A stretch of 64,000 bases of DNA from Hippophae tibetana (taxonomy: Eukaryota; Streptophyta; Magnoliopsida; Rosales; Elaeagnaceae): contig CM072810.1 of NCBI GenBank assembly GCA_037013495.1, forward strand, positions 82,692,449 to 82,756,448, read 5' to 3'. The first letter of the stretch is position 1, and each line of letters opens with the position of its first letter. A model generated the notes under the pieces. It was not told the origin of the DNA and did not search any database. It saw only the letters and a list, made by a program, of their open reading frames with translations. A program made the translations under genes and the position numbers. Below are positions 27,401-38,792 of this stretch, one piece after another.

Positions 27401-28334
27401 TCAAAGAGAAAGACTCTCACAGTAGCTAAAAAGCTAAAGAAGACTCTTTATACAATGCCTCAAAGTCTCATTGAACCATTTTGCTGATATCCAATGACGT
27501 ATGGATCTTAACCAAAACAAGAAAAAAAAAAGTATTTGGACTCACGAATAACATAACTTAATGAAAAGCAGTAAAAGAAAAATCATATTAAGAGCTCTTT
27601 TAGATTAATCATAACATTATTAGACTCTTCATTTTTCGTGAAATATCTATATGACATGACATGCAATATGATGACATGGTTATGAGTATTCAAATACTCT
27701 AATTAGTTGGAGATTTACAAAAATTAAAAAAATTAAAAACCTATATGACATGACATGCAATATGACGACATGGTTATGAGTATTCAAATACTCTAATTAG
27801 TTGGAAATTTACAAAAATTAAGAAAATGGACGTGTCGAACACTGAAGTATGTGTCCAAAAATTTATGAATTTGGGTGTACTAAAAAGTCCATGTAACATA
27901 ATATATAACTGCCGCAACCAAACTATGACTAGAGCACATTAATGGAGCACCTCCCAAGCCTTCTTTAACACAGAGTGATCATCAGCCATAACTAAACATA
28001 ATTTCAGTTACCATAATATATTAAAAGAAGAGTTCAATTTAAAAAAAAATCGTAAACATTCTTAATACATGCTACCAATTGTACTATATTGAGTAAGACT
28101 ACCCGCTATCAGCCCCGAATCACTAAAAAGAATAAAAGTGTAATATACCATTTCCAGTAATTTACAAATAGCAAAGAAACAAAGGTCAAATTCCTCAAAT
28201 GTAACAGAAAAAAAACATAATATACATGCCCAAGTACCTTCCATGTTAGCTGAAACCATCATCACAAGCCATAATGGATGAAGCACCAAAATCAACAAAA
28301 GGCTAAATGAAGTCCCAACTTTAAAACTCATCAC
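19885..28334 (-). CDS. SERK: Somatic embryogenesis receptor-like kinase (SERK1/2-like LRR receptor kinase)
   Basis: This encodes a plasma-membrane co-receptor kinase of the SERK/BAK1 family. These proteins pair with ligand-binding LRR kinases in brassinosteroid, immunity and developmental signalling. Eleven exons can be read: 28334-28238, 26981-26849, 26762-26691, 25891-25748, 24492-24421, 24309-24238, 22911-22799, 22414-22283, 22209-21868, 21695-21301 and 20199-19885. They sum to 1887 nt (628 residues plus stop), all with GT-AG borders and matching phases. The product has a signal peptide (1-29), an LRR N-cap with C61 and C68, five LRRs (about 78-193), a Ser-Pro-Pro region (about 205-235), one membrane helix (about 245-268) and a kinase. 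Kinase landmarks are the P-loop G312-G317, K333, HRD 430-432, DFG 450-452 and APE 476-478. It ends LSGPR, as SERKs do. A Met-Met pair leaves the exact start open by one codon. It looks fully functional. Confidence 0.95.
20346..20643. mobile_element. Probable MITE-like inverted-repeat element in SERK intron 10
   Basis: The ends are imperfect inverted repeats: tagcttttatagtccccaaa on the left and, read in reverse complement, cagcttctaaggtccacaaa on the right (about three quarters identical). The interior repeats the theme of gtcccaaa/gaccaaag several times in both orientations. This is the look of a short non-autonomous DNA element. A target-site duplication could not be fixed, so the borders are approximate. 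Confidence 0.45.
22946..24190. repeat. Direct repeats flanking a ~660-bp segment in SERK intron 6
   Basis: A segment at about 22946-23150 (aatagcattaactag through tttttccctctattgtcatc) is repeated at about 23812-24185, with an extra ~150 bp within the second copy. The 660 bp between them contain two short open stretches (23151-23402 and 23445-23669) without a known domain. The layout could be a small LTR-type element without coding capacity, or a local duplication. No primer-binding site was recognised. Confidence 0.45.
24372..24405. repeat. GA-type microsatellite in SERK intron 5
   Basis: A run of (gagaga/gacaga) repeats lies about 15 bases from the 5' splice site of intron 5. It is a likely polymorphic marker and has no coding role. 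Confidence 0.8.
24599..24740. repeat. Two-copy tandem repeat, 71-bp period, in SERK intron 4
   Basis: The sentence catgaagaaaccaaacttct starts at 24599 and again at 24670, and similarity continues over most of the unit (ttccaaa-aaacacat). It is a simple local duplication. Confidence 0.75.
24867..25576. mobile_element. hAT-type MITE (710 bp) in SERK intron 4
   Basis: The element begins aacgttgtaaaaggctattt. Its other end, in reverse complement, reads cattgttgtaagaggctatt, giving imperfect terminal inverted repeats. It is flanked by tatttacc (24859-24866) and tatttaca (25577-25584), an 8-bp target-site duplication with one difference, which is the hallmark length for hAT transposons. It has no coding capacity, so it would depend on a transposase from elsewhere. 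It sits entirely within an intron and leaves both splice sites untouched. Confidence 0.65.
26131..26414. repeat. Perfect-phase 142-bp tandem duplication in SERK intron 3
   Basis: Copies at 26131-26272 and 26273-26414 are head to tail and I see only three base differences (ggctagc/ggatagc, gactt/gattt, aatcggg/aattggg). This is a young duplication compared with the surrounding repeats. Confidence 0.9.
27652..27835. repeat. 94-bp tandem duplication in SERK intron 1
   Basis: tgacatgacatgcaatatga starts at 27652 and 27746. The copies stay nearly identical through gttggaaatttacaaaaatt. It lies within intron 1, well away from the splice sites. Confidence 0.85.
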
Positions 28335-28655
28335 TCTTCTTTTCTAAATCACTAAAAATCTCAGATCCAAATGGTCTGTGATCCCCAAAATACACCATCA
28401 CAAAAATCCTCACCTCAACCCCTTAAAACCCCATTTCAAGTTTCCCGAACCCTAACTCCAAACTCTAAACCTCAAATTACCCAACATTACCTCAAATTCG
28501 ACAAACAACAAACACACCTACTAAATCACAATCAAAAGCTCGATCTCTTCAATCCCAGCACCCAAAATCATAAAAATCAGATTCTTCTAACGCTTTCCAA
28601 TCTTTTATCTGCTACCCTTTTCCGGAACTTTCCCTTCTAAGCACACAATATCTCT

Positions 28656-28698
<43 letters not shown>

Positions 28699-29030
28699 CT
28701 CCTCTATTCTCTTTTGTTTTATTATTTATTATTATTATTATTTTCTTCTTTTTCTTCTTTTTCTTCTTTTTCTTTTTTTCTTTTTTTCTTTTTTCTTTTT
28801 TTCTTTTTTTCTTTTCTCTTTTTTTTCTTTTTTCGAGTGTGTTTTAAGCGTGCACACATACAGTGTAAGAAAAGAGAAATAGGAGGAGAGAGAGAGAGAG
28901 GGAGAACGGGCACTGCCCGAATGGTACTAACCGTTGCCCGAATGGTGCTAACCGTTGCACGAACGCAGTCAAAACGCCTTCGCGCTCTAAGGTGGAGAGT
29001 GACGTGACTTTGGACAACCCCGTTTCTGGT
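28335..29030 (-). promoter_or_regulatory. 5' leader and probable promoter of SERK
   Basis: The region directly upstream of the SERK start has a mosaic of simple repeats: an (AT)n run at 28658-28695, a long T/C-rich tract at about 28736-28835 (purine-rich in the gene's sense) and a GA run at 28884-28902 (CT-rich in sense, often seen near plant start sites). Two copies of taaccgttg, at 28928-28936 and 28949-28957, lie in a 21-bp tandem repeat. In the gene's direction each reads CAACGGTTA, which fits the core of MSA elements bound by MYB3R factors in G2/M. The transcription start is not determined. The assignment as promoter is inferred from position. Confidence 0.5.
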
Positions 29031-29850
29031 CAAATCTGGGCTTTATGAGTGGGGGCCCACCTCTACTCCACTTCAGATTCGGTCCAAATTCTGCTCCTTC
29101 CTTATTATTCTTTAATCCATTCTAATTATTATTTTAGCATAGCTACCATTGCTATTAATTATATTTTTTTATTTGTACGAATTTTTAAATAATACATATA
29201 AATTTAATTTTTATTATTTATTTTTATGGTTTGTAAAAAAAAAAAAATTATTTTTATGGGTTTTTTAAGTAAAGTTAAATTTTATATAAATTATTTAAAA
29301 AACTGTAAATAAAAATAAAAATTAGATTATTTAGCATCTTTTGCTTTAAAAAAAATAGACGAGAATAATTATATAAATTAAAATATTTTAATTTATTTTT
29401 ATAAGAAATTTTTGTAATAGACCATATTTTTGGCCAAAAATATAATAAAATTAAATTTTTATTATTTTTTTTTTGAACTCGTTATTAAAAAAGATATTCA
29501 TTTATTAAAATATATCATATATGTTGATAAAAATAAAGAACATGTTCAAATTTATAGTGACAGGAGTGATAAAAAAATAAAACAAAAATTTTATGATTTT
29601 TAAATTCAAAATGATTGATTGTAAAATAAAAAATAAACCTTTCTTCTTCTCATACGTTTCAGCAAAATAAAGAATAAAAATGAGTTGGATTTCTATTTTA
29701 AACAAATGTGGAAGTTACTAAGAAACATTACTTCTATATTTTTGTTGTTGGTGTATCTTGTTAATACAAAAGCCGAAACATGTTAATAATAACACAAATT
29801 AATTTCTATTGATTATTGAAACATGTTTTTTTTTTTAATTTTTGGCTCAA
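29030..29850. other. AT-rich intergenic DNA
   Basis: No gene is seen. The stretch is almost entirely A/T homopolymer and short runs. Distal promoter elements of SERK could lie here but nothing stands out. Confidence 0.35.
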
Positions 29851-29851
29851 T

Positions 29852-30060
29852 TTTTTTAAACATTATTGGATCCTCTTCATGTGATCCTTTATATTCAAAA
29901 AAGAAATGTGAAAAGACAAAACATGGAAAAAAAAACGTACAAGGTAGTGAAAAAGATAAATCTTATTATTAATTAGGATGGTTTTTTTTTCTTTGATTGA
30001 TGCAGAAGTCAAAAGTTACTTCTATAATTCCTATATATTTGTAATTATGGTTTAACATCA
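29852..30060 (+). repeat. LTR fragment related to the copia 2 3' LTR
   Basis: Shared phrases, in the same order, link this fragment to the sequence following the copia 2 polypurine tract at 58403: a gatcctt(t)-tattcaaa segment, gaaaagacaaa, and attattaattagg. The two are clearly related, with small indels. It may be the remains of the 5' LTR of copia 2 or an independent old insertion. Similarity fades after about 30060. Confidence 0.5.
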
Positions 30061-30595
30061 AATTTAAATGATAAATTTTAAGGAAATTAAAATTTAATTT
30101 GTTTCGAAGTAAATTATCTATATAAATTTAACAATAACAATAAATAACAAGATGATTACAAATAGTTTAACAAAAACAATCTAAAAAAAAGTTCAATATA
30201 ATGTTAACTCCAAATATCCATAATTTTAACATAAAATTTAAAAATATTAAAATTTAAATTACATTAAAATAAATTAAAATTATAAAAGCGTTATTCCCTC
30301 TAAAGCTTCACTCTCCAAATAGTAGTAACATGAACTATTTGAGATAATTATTCAATGTTTAATTCACCAATACAGTACAAAACATATGTATGATGAAAAA
30401 TTGATAAATTAGAAATATAAATAAGCTAGTAATAAACACAATAATATGTAAAACACTTTCATTTTAACATAATATGATAACGAATAAATCTATATACATT
30501 CAAACTATATATTTGAAAGTTTTATGTAATATACTTTATTCTAGAGTCTCAATTTCATCAAATGACTCTAATATCAATTATTGGAGAAGAATGAA
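30060..30595. other. AT-rich spacer
   Basis: No gene or recognised repeat was found between the LTR fragment and the hAT transposase remnant. Confidence 0.3.
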
Positions 30596-30596
30596 T

Positions 30597-32628
30597 TCAA
30601 TTTTGAGTATAAATCAAAGATTGCACAATTTTAGAAAATAAAGACCTCTTGTATGGACTAATTGTATGATTACTAGTGGAGAGTATAGATTCATATACTA
30701 AAGTAGATACCGGTATGACCAATACATCTTGAGCTATCTAAGACAAAATCTTAAATATTAGGGAGTGAACATTCCATCAACTTAAAAGATCAAAATTCTC
30801 ATCATCCATATCAACCAATGCTTCTTACAAATATTTTTTCACCTCAATTTTTTTTCCATAGTATGAACTTCTTTTAAATGCTTTCTCTTACAAGAAGCAT
30901 AAAGTTGAAATGCATTTGCTTCTAAACTAAATACCTTTTGTATCGATTTTTAAAGGTTGAGAAGATTCTTCTATGCTTAAAGGAAAATAAGTTTTATCAT
31001 ACTCCTCATACATATCTTCCAAAGTCTTTTCACCCTTTTGAACTCATTGATGCCTCAATCTCATTCTGATTACATAGTTTTAACAAACTTAGATTTAAAT
31101 AGGACTATTTATGCCCAGAATCAAGTAAAACAGACACAAATAACATCATACTCATTTTAGCTACTCCTCCTCAATATTCGTCTAACTTTACTTTCATCTC
31201 ACTAGTCATCTTCATCATAATGTAATCCTTACATTTACTCCAAGTATCAAGTTGATCATGAATAAAACAAATATGATCTAAGAAGATATTAGAAGTCACA
31301 TACAAAGATCCAGAAAACATTAAAGTTGTTTCATAAAAAACTTTCAAAAATTAAACAAAATATCTTGCACTTATCCCAATCAATTGTAGTCAGAGCCTGT
31401 TCAATTCCACCTTGACAAAACTCTTGATAGTACCCCAAATCAATGATCTCTAACCTCTCAAATGCCTTTTGAAAATATATTGTAGAATCAAACATCAAAC
31501 AAGTTGAATTCCACCTTGTCATAACATCTAAGCAAACAAGTTTTTTGAGTAGAGCATTTTTCCATCTTAATAACACTTTTAAATTTTTGAAGTCTAATTG
31601 GTGATGCTTTCATATATCTTACAACAACATGAATCCTATTTATTGATATGTTATAGTGTTTCAAGCCTTACTTAACAATTAAATTCAAAATATGTACACC
31701 ACATCACATATGCAAGTGTTTTGACCCTAAAATTTCACTACCCCAACCATTAACACCTTTCTTCACATAAATAAGAGCAGTATCATTAAAACTTGCATTA
31801 TTAACTATAATGCAAAATATTCTATCAATGCCCTAATATAACAAATATGTTTTAATAACTCTACCAAGTGTATTACCTTTATGATTTGGAACTTGACAAA
31901 AGTTCAAGATTCACTTTTGTAAATTCCCACCATTATCAACAAAATGAGCAGATAAGCACATGTAACATAAATTCGAACAAGATGTCCACATATCAATGAT
32001 AAGACATATTTTTTGACTATCTCTATTCAACAACTCTTTCAGTTTTACTCTTTCAGTAACGTACAATTTTCAACAATCTCTTGAAATAGTCCACCAAGAA
32101 GAGAATTTAAATAAAGGTTGTAACCCTTCAATAAAATCTTTAAATTCTTCACCTTCTATGATAATAAATGACAACTCATCTTTTATTATCATTTTCACTA
32201 ATTTTTCCCTACATCTTTCAACATTAAAAGTGTGAAGTGTAAGACATCCTACACCATCTACTCCTTGCTTAGGGAAAACTAACGTTTTTTTTATTCTTAA
32301 GCACTTTACCGAAAAACTTATCACATTCAATGACAATGTGTACAAGCAAATTTGACATGCTAAAATTTCTTGACACATATTTATATTGTCTCTAATAATA
32401 CTTGCATATAACTTTGTGATTTTTCCCAATCCCTTCTATGCTAAAATATGTCTATACTTCACTACTATATTTAGAGGAAACTTTTTTACCTTCTTTTTTA
32501 GAAACACTACAAAGGTCAAGAAGTGGAGTACTTATATAATCTTCTAATTGAGTTGGTTGTGTTGTACTTTTGTCTTTATTTGCTTCCTTAGTCACATGAA
32601 GTATATCCTTATCTTTATCTAAAGTCAT
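30597..32628 (-). pseudogene. hAT-family transposase pseudogene
   Basis: Read on the minus strand from an ATG at about 32628, a chain of open stretches follows the layout of plant hAT (RICESLEEPER-like) transposases. There is a leader and poorly preserved BED-like region, then a hAT core with DMWTS near 31990-31975 and NFCQVPNHKGNT near 31915-31880. A further block has TRWNSTCLMFDS within 31576-31331, and the C-terminal dimerisation region carries IAQDVLVIPVST near 30745-30700. Stops and frame shifts occur between nearly all blocks, so it cannot encode an active enzyme. Terminal inverted repeats and the 8-bp target duplication were not located. The family makes DNA breaks for cut-and-paste transposition. 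Confidence 0.85.
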
Positions 32629-32639
32629 ATATATAGTTA

Positions 32640-33100
32640 TAGAAAAAAAATATTAGACATTAGCAATAAATAATATGGTCGTTCAAATAAATAATAAAAC
32701 ATAGGATAAGAAACATGTTGAATTAGATGCAATTGATGAAGAATCTGTTGTTTTATTTACACTGACTCTTTTAATTATTGCAAATTTGTCACCAAATGAT
32801 ACTGAAATATAAAAAAAATCTATAATTCAATAAGATGTTGGGGAAAAAATTAATATTACATAACTAAGAAGAAATAAATTCAAGTGGATATTTAACGATT
32901 TTCAAACAAATGTTCAATTATTTTCAAAATATTTTAGATATACCCTAAAACATATAGCCCACTTTAACCTTTATAACACATTCTTATTTTTCAATAACCT
33001 ACTCTAATATGTCCTAGAACCATGTTCATACTTTAACCATTTTCTAATAATATTATATGACAGATCAAGAGTTTTAATAATAAGCCTTTTGCTAATAATG
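32640..33100. other. Spacer between hAT remnant and copia 1
   Basis: No gene is seen. The 5' LTR and primer-binding site expected upstream of copia 1 are not present here, which indicates that the element was truncated before or during later rearrangement. Confidence 0.35.
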
Positions 33101-33120
33101 GGTCAAACTATTCCTATATC

Positions 33121-33925
33121 TTCAAACTGAACATCGTGTTGCGCTTAGAGGATCTCTCACACATTCTGGATGGCAGTTTCCTAGAAGAGAAAGAGAAAGG
33201 CAAGCCAACTGATGTAGAAAAGGAGGAATAAAAGAAATGGAAAGATCAGCAACGAGTTGTGCAAACACTGATCTTGGCCAATATTGGTGATCAGTTGCAA
33301 AGAAAGCTCTTTAATACTCCAGCCAAGGAAATTGTGGCACAACTGGAGAAGATGTTCACTGATAGTGCTCGTAAGGAGCGCTATAAGACCACTATCGTAC
33401 TCACAAGGTGCAAGATGATGAAGAGTGAATCTACCTCAATGCACTTTCTCAAAGTACAAGGTTATTTGGAAAAATTGGAGAAATTGAATAATACCCTAGG
33501 ACATTGATGAGGATATCATTCTTGGGCCTCTTCCATATTCCTACAAGGATTTTATCATGCATTATCATATGAGTGAAAATAAGATGAGATTGAATGAGCT
33601 CCACAATGTGATCAAGACTTCTGAGATTGACATAGGAAAGACAAAGGAGAAATTTGTCCTTGCCATCGCACCAAATAACAAGAAGATTGCCAAGAATAAA
33701 GGCAAGGAAAAGGGTAAGACAAGTAAGGAACATTCCTCACTCAAGGGCAAGAGTGGAGGGGCTCATGTGAGCACCTCCAAGGGAAGCAAGAAAAGAAATG
33801 CTCCTAACTCCAACACGGAGTGCTTCTATTGCCACGAGAAGGGACATTTCAAAATGAATTTCCCTAAGTATAAGCATGACTTGGATGAAGGCAAGGTTGA
33901 ACGCAAACGCCCTAAAGGTATACTT
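33121..33925 (+). pseudogene. Copia 1 gag
   Basis: Two adjoining frames (33259-33507 and 33557-34015) encode the UBN2-type gag helical region followed by a lysine-rich linker and a zinc knuckle beginning at 33821. The knuckle reads C-x2-C-x4-H-x4-F, with the last cysteine replaced by phenylalanine. In the family this protein forms the virus-like particle and binds the element RNA. A stop at about 33508 splits the gene and the normal N-terminus is missing. Confidence 0.85.
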
Positions 33926-35442
33926 ATTATTGAACTAAATTTAGATTTAGCCATAACTATCCAAGATTGGGTAATGGATACCGGATCATATGCTCACTTA
34001 GTCTCTAATGTGTAGGCACTAAGGGATATGAGACCTCTTTCAAAAATAGAAGTTGTGTTGAAAGTTGGAAATGGTGCAAGTGTCCCTACGGTTACTATTG
34101 GCACCATTAATCTTCACTTAACTAGTGGTTTATGTTTAAGTTTAAAGGATGTTTATCATGTTCCTTCTGTATTTCGAAACATTATTTATGTATCATGCTT
34201 GGATGCAAAAGGCTTTTGTTTTGTAATAGATAACTCACGTATGGTTATTAAGAAGGATGGTCTATTTAATGCAAATGCTGTCATTTCAAATGGATTATAT
34301 TTGCTTGATTTAGATGAGGATAAACATGTATTGAATATCGGTAACAAGAGACTCAAGATGTATCGTACAAATGAGACACTCTTATGGAACTATTGCCTTG
34401 GTAACATAAACGAGAAATGCATCAAGAAATTGCAGTAAGGAAATCTTTTAGATTCGCTTGATGGTGAAGTAATTGAAACATGTTAATCTTGTTTAACTGG
34501 AAAGATGACCAAATCACCATTCAAGAAGAAAGGTGAAAGAGCAAGTGGCTTATTGGAATTGATACATTCCGATGTATGTGGTCCAATGAGTACGAGTGCA
34601 AGATATGGTTATAGGTACTTCATTACCTTCATAGACGATTGTAGTTGATATGGCTATGTGTATCTTATGAAGAACGAGAGTGATTCTTTTGAGAAATTCA
34701 AAGAATACAAGAATGAAGTAGAGAACCAACTTGACAAGAGAATTAAGGCTCTATGAACTGATCATGGAGGAGAATACTTGAGCAATGCGTTTAACATATA
34801 CTTGAAAGAGTGTGGCATCATACCACAACTTACTCCACCCGAGACATAACAATGGAATGGTATTTCCAAGAGGAGAAATCGAACCTTGCTTGATATGGTT
34901 TGTTCAATGATGTGTCAAACGAAACTACCTTTATATTTTTATGGTCATGCACTCTAAACTGCGGCTCACACACTAAACATTGTTCCATCAAAATCCATTG
35001 AGAAACTTCACATGAGTTGTGGATGGGCAAACCACCCAACATATCTTTTCTCAAAGTTTGGGGTTGTAAGGCATACGTCAAGTGTATGATGTCAACAAAA
35101 CTTGAACCCAAAGCAGATAAGTGCTTCTTCATTGGATACCCAAGAGAAACAAAAGGGTATAACTTTTGGCACAAGTCAACGAATACTATATTCCTTAAGA
35201 AGGGTGCAGTATTCTTAAAGAATGAGTTTCTCGAAAGAATCAAAAGCAATGGGAATAGGGTGACACTTGAGGAAACTCAAGAAGACCTACTAGCAAGTGA
35301 TCATAAGATTAATGATGACATTCAAGATGTTCGTGAAATACCACATGATGCTCCTTTAATCAGTGGGAGTACAAGCAGTCAAACTTCACAAAGAATTGTT
35401 AAAAGGACTCAAACTTCTCCACCTAGTGTTCGTCTAACTTGA
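33926..35442 (+). pseudogene. Copia 1 protease and integrase
   Basis: The protease site DTGSYAHL begins at 33977. The gag-pre-integrase region (34028-34438) has a decayed zinc-binding part. The integrase catalytic core starts near 34561 (LIHSDVCGP) and continues with TDHGGEY near 34757, where a stop directly precedes the Thr. The C-terminal integrase domain at 35017-35442 has FLKVWGCKAYVK and FIGYPRETKGYNFW. The D-D-E residues appear largely preserved, but several stops (for example near 34647, 34754 and 34847) break the frame. Confidence 0.85.
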
Positions 35443-35561
35443 ATTGAGCATGAATCTATTATGAAAGAAATTGTGGAAGAAGTTTAAGAAGCTCAAGATG
35501 AGTCACAAGAACAAAGAGAGCTTAGAAGTTAACAAGGGAAAGGAGAAGACCCGAATTTTAC

Positions 35562-37135
35562 ATGGGTCTTCATGAGGTCTTGGTAATGGATACCAATGAC
35601 CCCTTGACCTACGAAGAAGCAATGGAAATAAAAGACTCCAAAGCATGGCAAGAAGCCATAGGATCCGAAATACAATCCATGTATGAAAACCAAGTATGGA
35701 ACTTGGTAGATCTTTGTGAAGGATCAAAAGCTATTCGAAATAAATGGGTTTTCAAGAGGAAGATGGACATAAATGGTAACATGAAAACCTACAAGGAAAT
35801 ACTTATAGCAAAAGGTTTTAGTCAAATCCAAAGGATTGACTATGATGAAACCTTTTCACCAATTTCTATGTTTAAATCTATTCGGATTATGCTAGCTATT
35901 GTCACATTTCATGATTATGAAATATGGCAAATGAATGTCAAAACAGATTTCCTAAATGGGAAGCTAGATAAGGATGTATACATGGTATAACCTCATTGAA
36001 GATCCAAAAAAATAGCAGCAAAGTGTGCAAGCTTCAGAGAGCCATTTATGGCTTGAAACAAGCATTAAGGAGTTGGAACAAGCACTTTGATGAAGAGGTT
36101 AAAACCCTTGGATTCATTCAAAGCAAGGAAGAACCTTATGTATATAAGAAGGTTAGTAGGAGCCACATTATGTTCTTGGTCTTATATGTCGATGACATAT
36201 TGCTAATGGGTAATAAAAAATCTTTGATGGAGCAAACAAAGAACTCATTGAAAGCGACTTTTCAATGAAAGATATGGGAGAGGCTCAATATGTCTTAGGG
36301 ATTAAGATATATAGAGATAGGTCTTGTAGGCTCATTGGTCTAAGTCAAAATGTGTATATTGACAAAATCTTGGAAAGGTTCCATATGGAAAAGTCCAAGA
36401 AAGGAAATATACCAATGATTGTGTCTGTGCAACTTAGCAAGTTGCAATATGCCACACACACAATAACATTGAATACATGAAAAATGTTCCCTATGCTTCA
36501 ACCATAGGTTCCATCATGTATGCTATAACTAGCACGAGACCCGATGTCACGTATGCTCTGAGCATGACAAGTTGTCATCAAGCTTCACCTGGTCCTGATC
36601 ATTGGACTACTGTCAAGAATATTCTTAGGTACCTGAAAAGGACTAAGAATAATTTTCTTGTCTATGGTGATCAGAGAGAGGTCATTGTAAAGGGCTACAT
36701 TGATGCTAGTTTTATAACAAACCCGGACAACAGAAGATCTCAGTCTAGGTACCTCTTTCTTCTGAATGGTAGAGTTGTGATCTGGCGTAGTTAGAAGCAA
36801 TCAACTACGACTGACTCAACCACCACATTAGAAGCCATGATGGCCATAGAGGCAAGCAAAGAAGGAGTCTGGATAAAGAAGTTCCTTAAGGAACTAGGCA
36901 CTGTTTCATCTAGTGAAGGTCCCTTGAGCTATTTTGTGATAATAATGCATTTATTTCACAAATTAAGGAGCCAAAGTTACATCACAAGACAAAGTACATG
37001 GATAGAAAGTACTTTGTAACTCATGACTTCATCGAAAAAGGAAAAATTTCATTGTTATGGGATGACACCAACAACAACACAACTGATCCCTTCACTAAGC
37101 CCTTATCGCAAGCCAAAAGTGAAATTCATTTCTAA
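35562..37135 (+). pseudogene. Copia 1 reverse transcriptase and RNase H
   Basis: The RT starts with WVFKRKMD and AKGFSQIQRIDYDETFSP in 35562-35990. The YVDD catalytic box is at 36185-36196. RNase H lies in 36477-37135, with TRPDVTYALS, a GYIDASF segment and the late VTHDFIEKGKISL signature. The frame is broken near 35990, 36268, 36480, 36794 and 36950. Relative to most degraded elements here the individual blocks are well preserved, suggesting intermediate age. Confidence 0.88.
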
Positions 37136-37247
37136 TCCATGGGTCTACAAGACCATGGGGAGTGGCTTGAAGACTAAAAGGGAATTCTAGATTTAGAGTT
37201 TATGCATTTGTTATGTATATGAGAAACTTTAAAAACAAGTGGGAGAT

Positions 37248-38792
37248 TGAAGGATGTATATGTTAAAAGTTATTCTTTTTGATAAAGATTTATGTATTGT
37301 TCATGATTTTGAATATTATGTATTCTTGTTCCTTGAGATTAACATGTTATATTTTGGAAGTGTTCAAGAAGATGCAATTGGTCTTGAACCACAGAACTCT
37401 TAAAATGAGAAACATATAATCCTAAATATGTTCACAATTATGGTAATTAAGGAGGAACATTAATTACCGTGAAAGATTATCATGTCGAATAAAAGTACAT
37501 TGTAGTTCTATAAATATTGATAAAAGATTATTATTTAATGATATAAGTTATAAAATGTGTATTTTATATATTGAACATAACCTAGCTAGATGGAACATTA
37601 TATTGATTGTGTTTTGTGTCACATGAGAAGTATATCGCATGCAATATAATAAATGTAATTATAATTATAATTCACTTAAGAGACCAAGAAAACGAATATA
37701 ATGCAAAAGTTACACAATCCTATTTTTCATATTATTCATAATATCATGTGACAAGATATATACAAAATTAGTGGATCGAGTAAATAACTACTATGTCATT
37801 TGGAAAACTATAATGTAATGATAGAACCTCTTATATTCAATAATATAAAGTTTTATATTATTACTAAGATGATATAGATCCTCTATACGGTCACACCAAT
37901 TGAAGAAAAACAATGAGTATTTTACATTTTATAATAGTGTATAAGATAAAATATATGAGATAAAATGCTAAAATAAAATGTCATAATATGACATGCTTAG
38001 ACCATAAATAAATTTGTGAAGTTATGCAAATATTATTTGGTATAATGTTTGAATGCATTATAAGAATAATAGAGACATTGTATAATAGAATAATATTATT
38101 TGTTCATAATTTAATTTATTAAACCAATCACAAGTTGAGATTAAAGAGAATATGAGATGGCTAAACAAGGCTAGTGGCATTTTTGTAATTGATTCAAACC
38201 TTACACAAAGAGTTTCCCTAACCCTTGCTTATTTAAGGAGGCATAATTAAGGAAAATGGGATCTAATTTTTTGCCTTTAACCCTAGCTGAAATCTGCCAT
38301 ATTGTGCAGCCACATTTTCCTTCTCCTAGGCCAAAACTTGGAAAGGCTTGCTCAAGGCCAAAACCTAGGTGAATCAACCCTAGGCCGAAAGCCTCTTTTA
38401 TCATCTCTTCTTGCTAGGTGGTTGGATCTAAGCCTTGAATTCTACATCCATCTATCTAAGAGGTGTGGTAGTTCATTGTTTAGGTTCAAGGTGAACCAAG
38501 AGGTGCTCCCGAGAGAGAGGTGGTTTCCAAGAGATCTAGAAGGGAAATCGACTTCCCTCTACTCAAGAGATTTGACAATCTCTTTAGGTAAAGATAATCT
38601 TCTTCATCTTCTATAATAAGATAGATGAGATTATTTTATTTTATTTAGTGCACATTAGGTGTTTATTGAAATACTTAAGAGAAAATCTTGCTTGTAATTG
38701 TCATATAAATGAGGTTCTTTGTGTATTGAGCCAAATGGTGATATAAATTTTTTAAATTCTCACCATATAGGCATACACATGAAATCCCAACA
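37248..38792 (+). repeat. 3' LTR of copia 1
   Basis: The LTR begins TGAAGGATGT right after the polypurine tract and most likely ends CCCAACA at 38792, where copia 2 integrase sequence starts abruptly. The TG...CA ends fit an LTR. Without a 5' copy the end is inferred from the junction. Open stretches inside (38302-38616) are not genes. Confidence 0.65.

Larger units (their letters stand above)
33110..38792 (+). mobile_element. Ty1-copia retrotransposon 1, 5'-truncated, with 3' LTR
   Basis: Gag, protease, integrase, RT and RNase H remains occur in copia order on the plus strand. A polypurine tract (caagtgggagat, ending at 37247) and a 3' LTR of about 1545 bp follow. The 5' LTR is missing. The order integrase before RT separates it from Ty3-gypsy. 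Stops and frame shifts break the polyprotein into at least nine pieces. On the right, the LTR ends directly against the integrase of copia 2 (38793), implying that copia 1 inserted into copia 2. Confidence 0.9.

Noticed and set aside
28371..28640. 89-codon plus-strand frame
   Set aside because: Antisense to the SERK leader, rich in Pro, Gln and Asn, with no domain; treated as chance.
28722..29033. Open frames of about 100 codons on both strands upstream of SERK
   Set aside because: They consist mainly of a T/C homopolymer tract (Lys/Arg or Phe/Ser runs) and lie in the presumed leader; low-complexity artefacts.
34830..35249. 139-codon minus-strand frame
   Set aside because: Antisense shadow of the copia 1 integrase.
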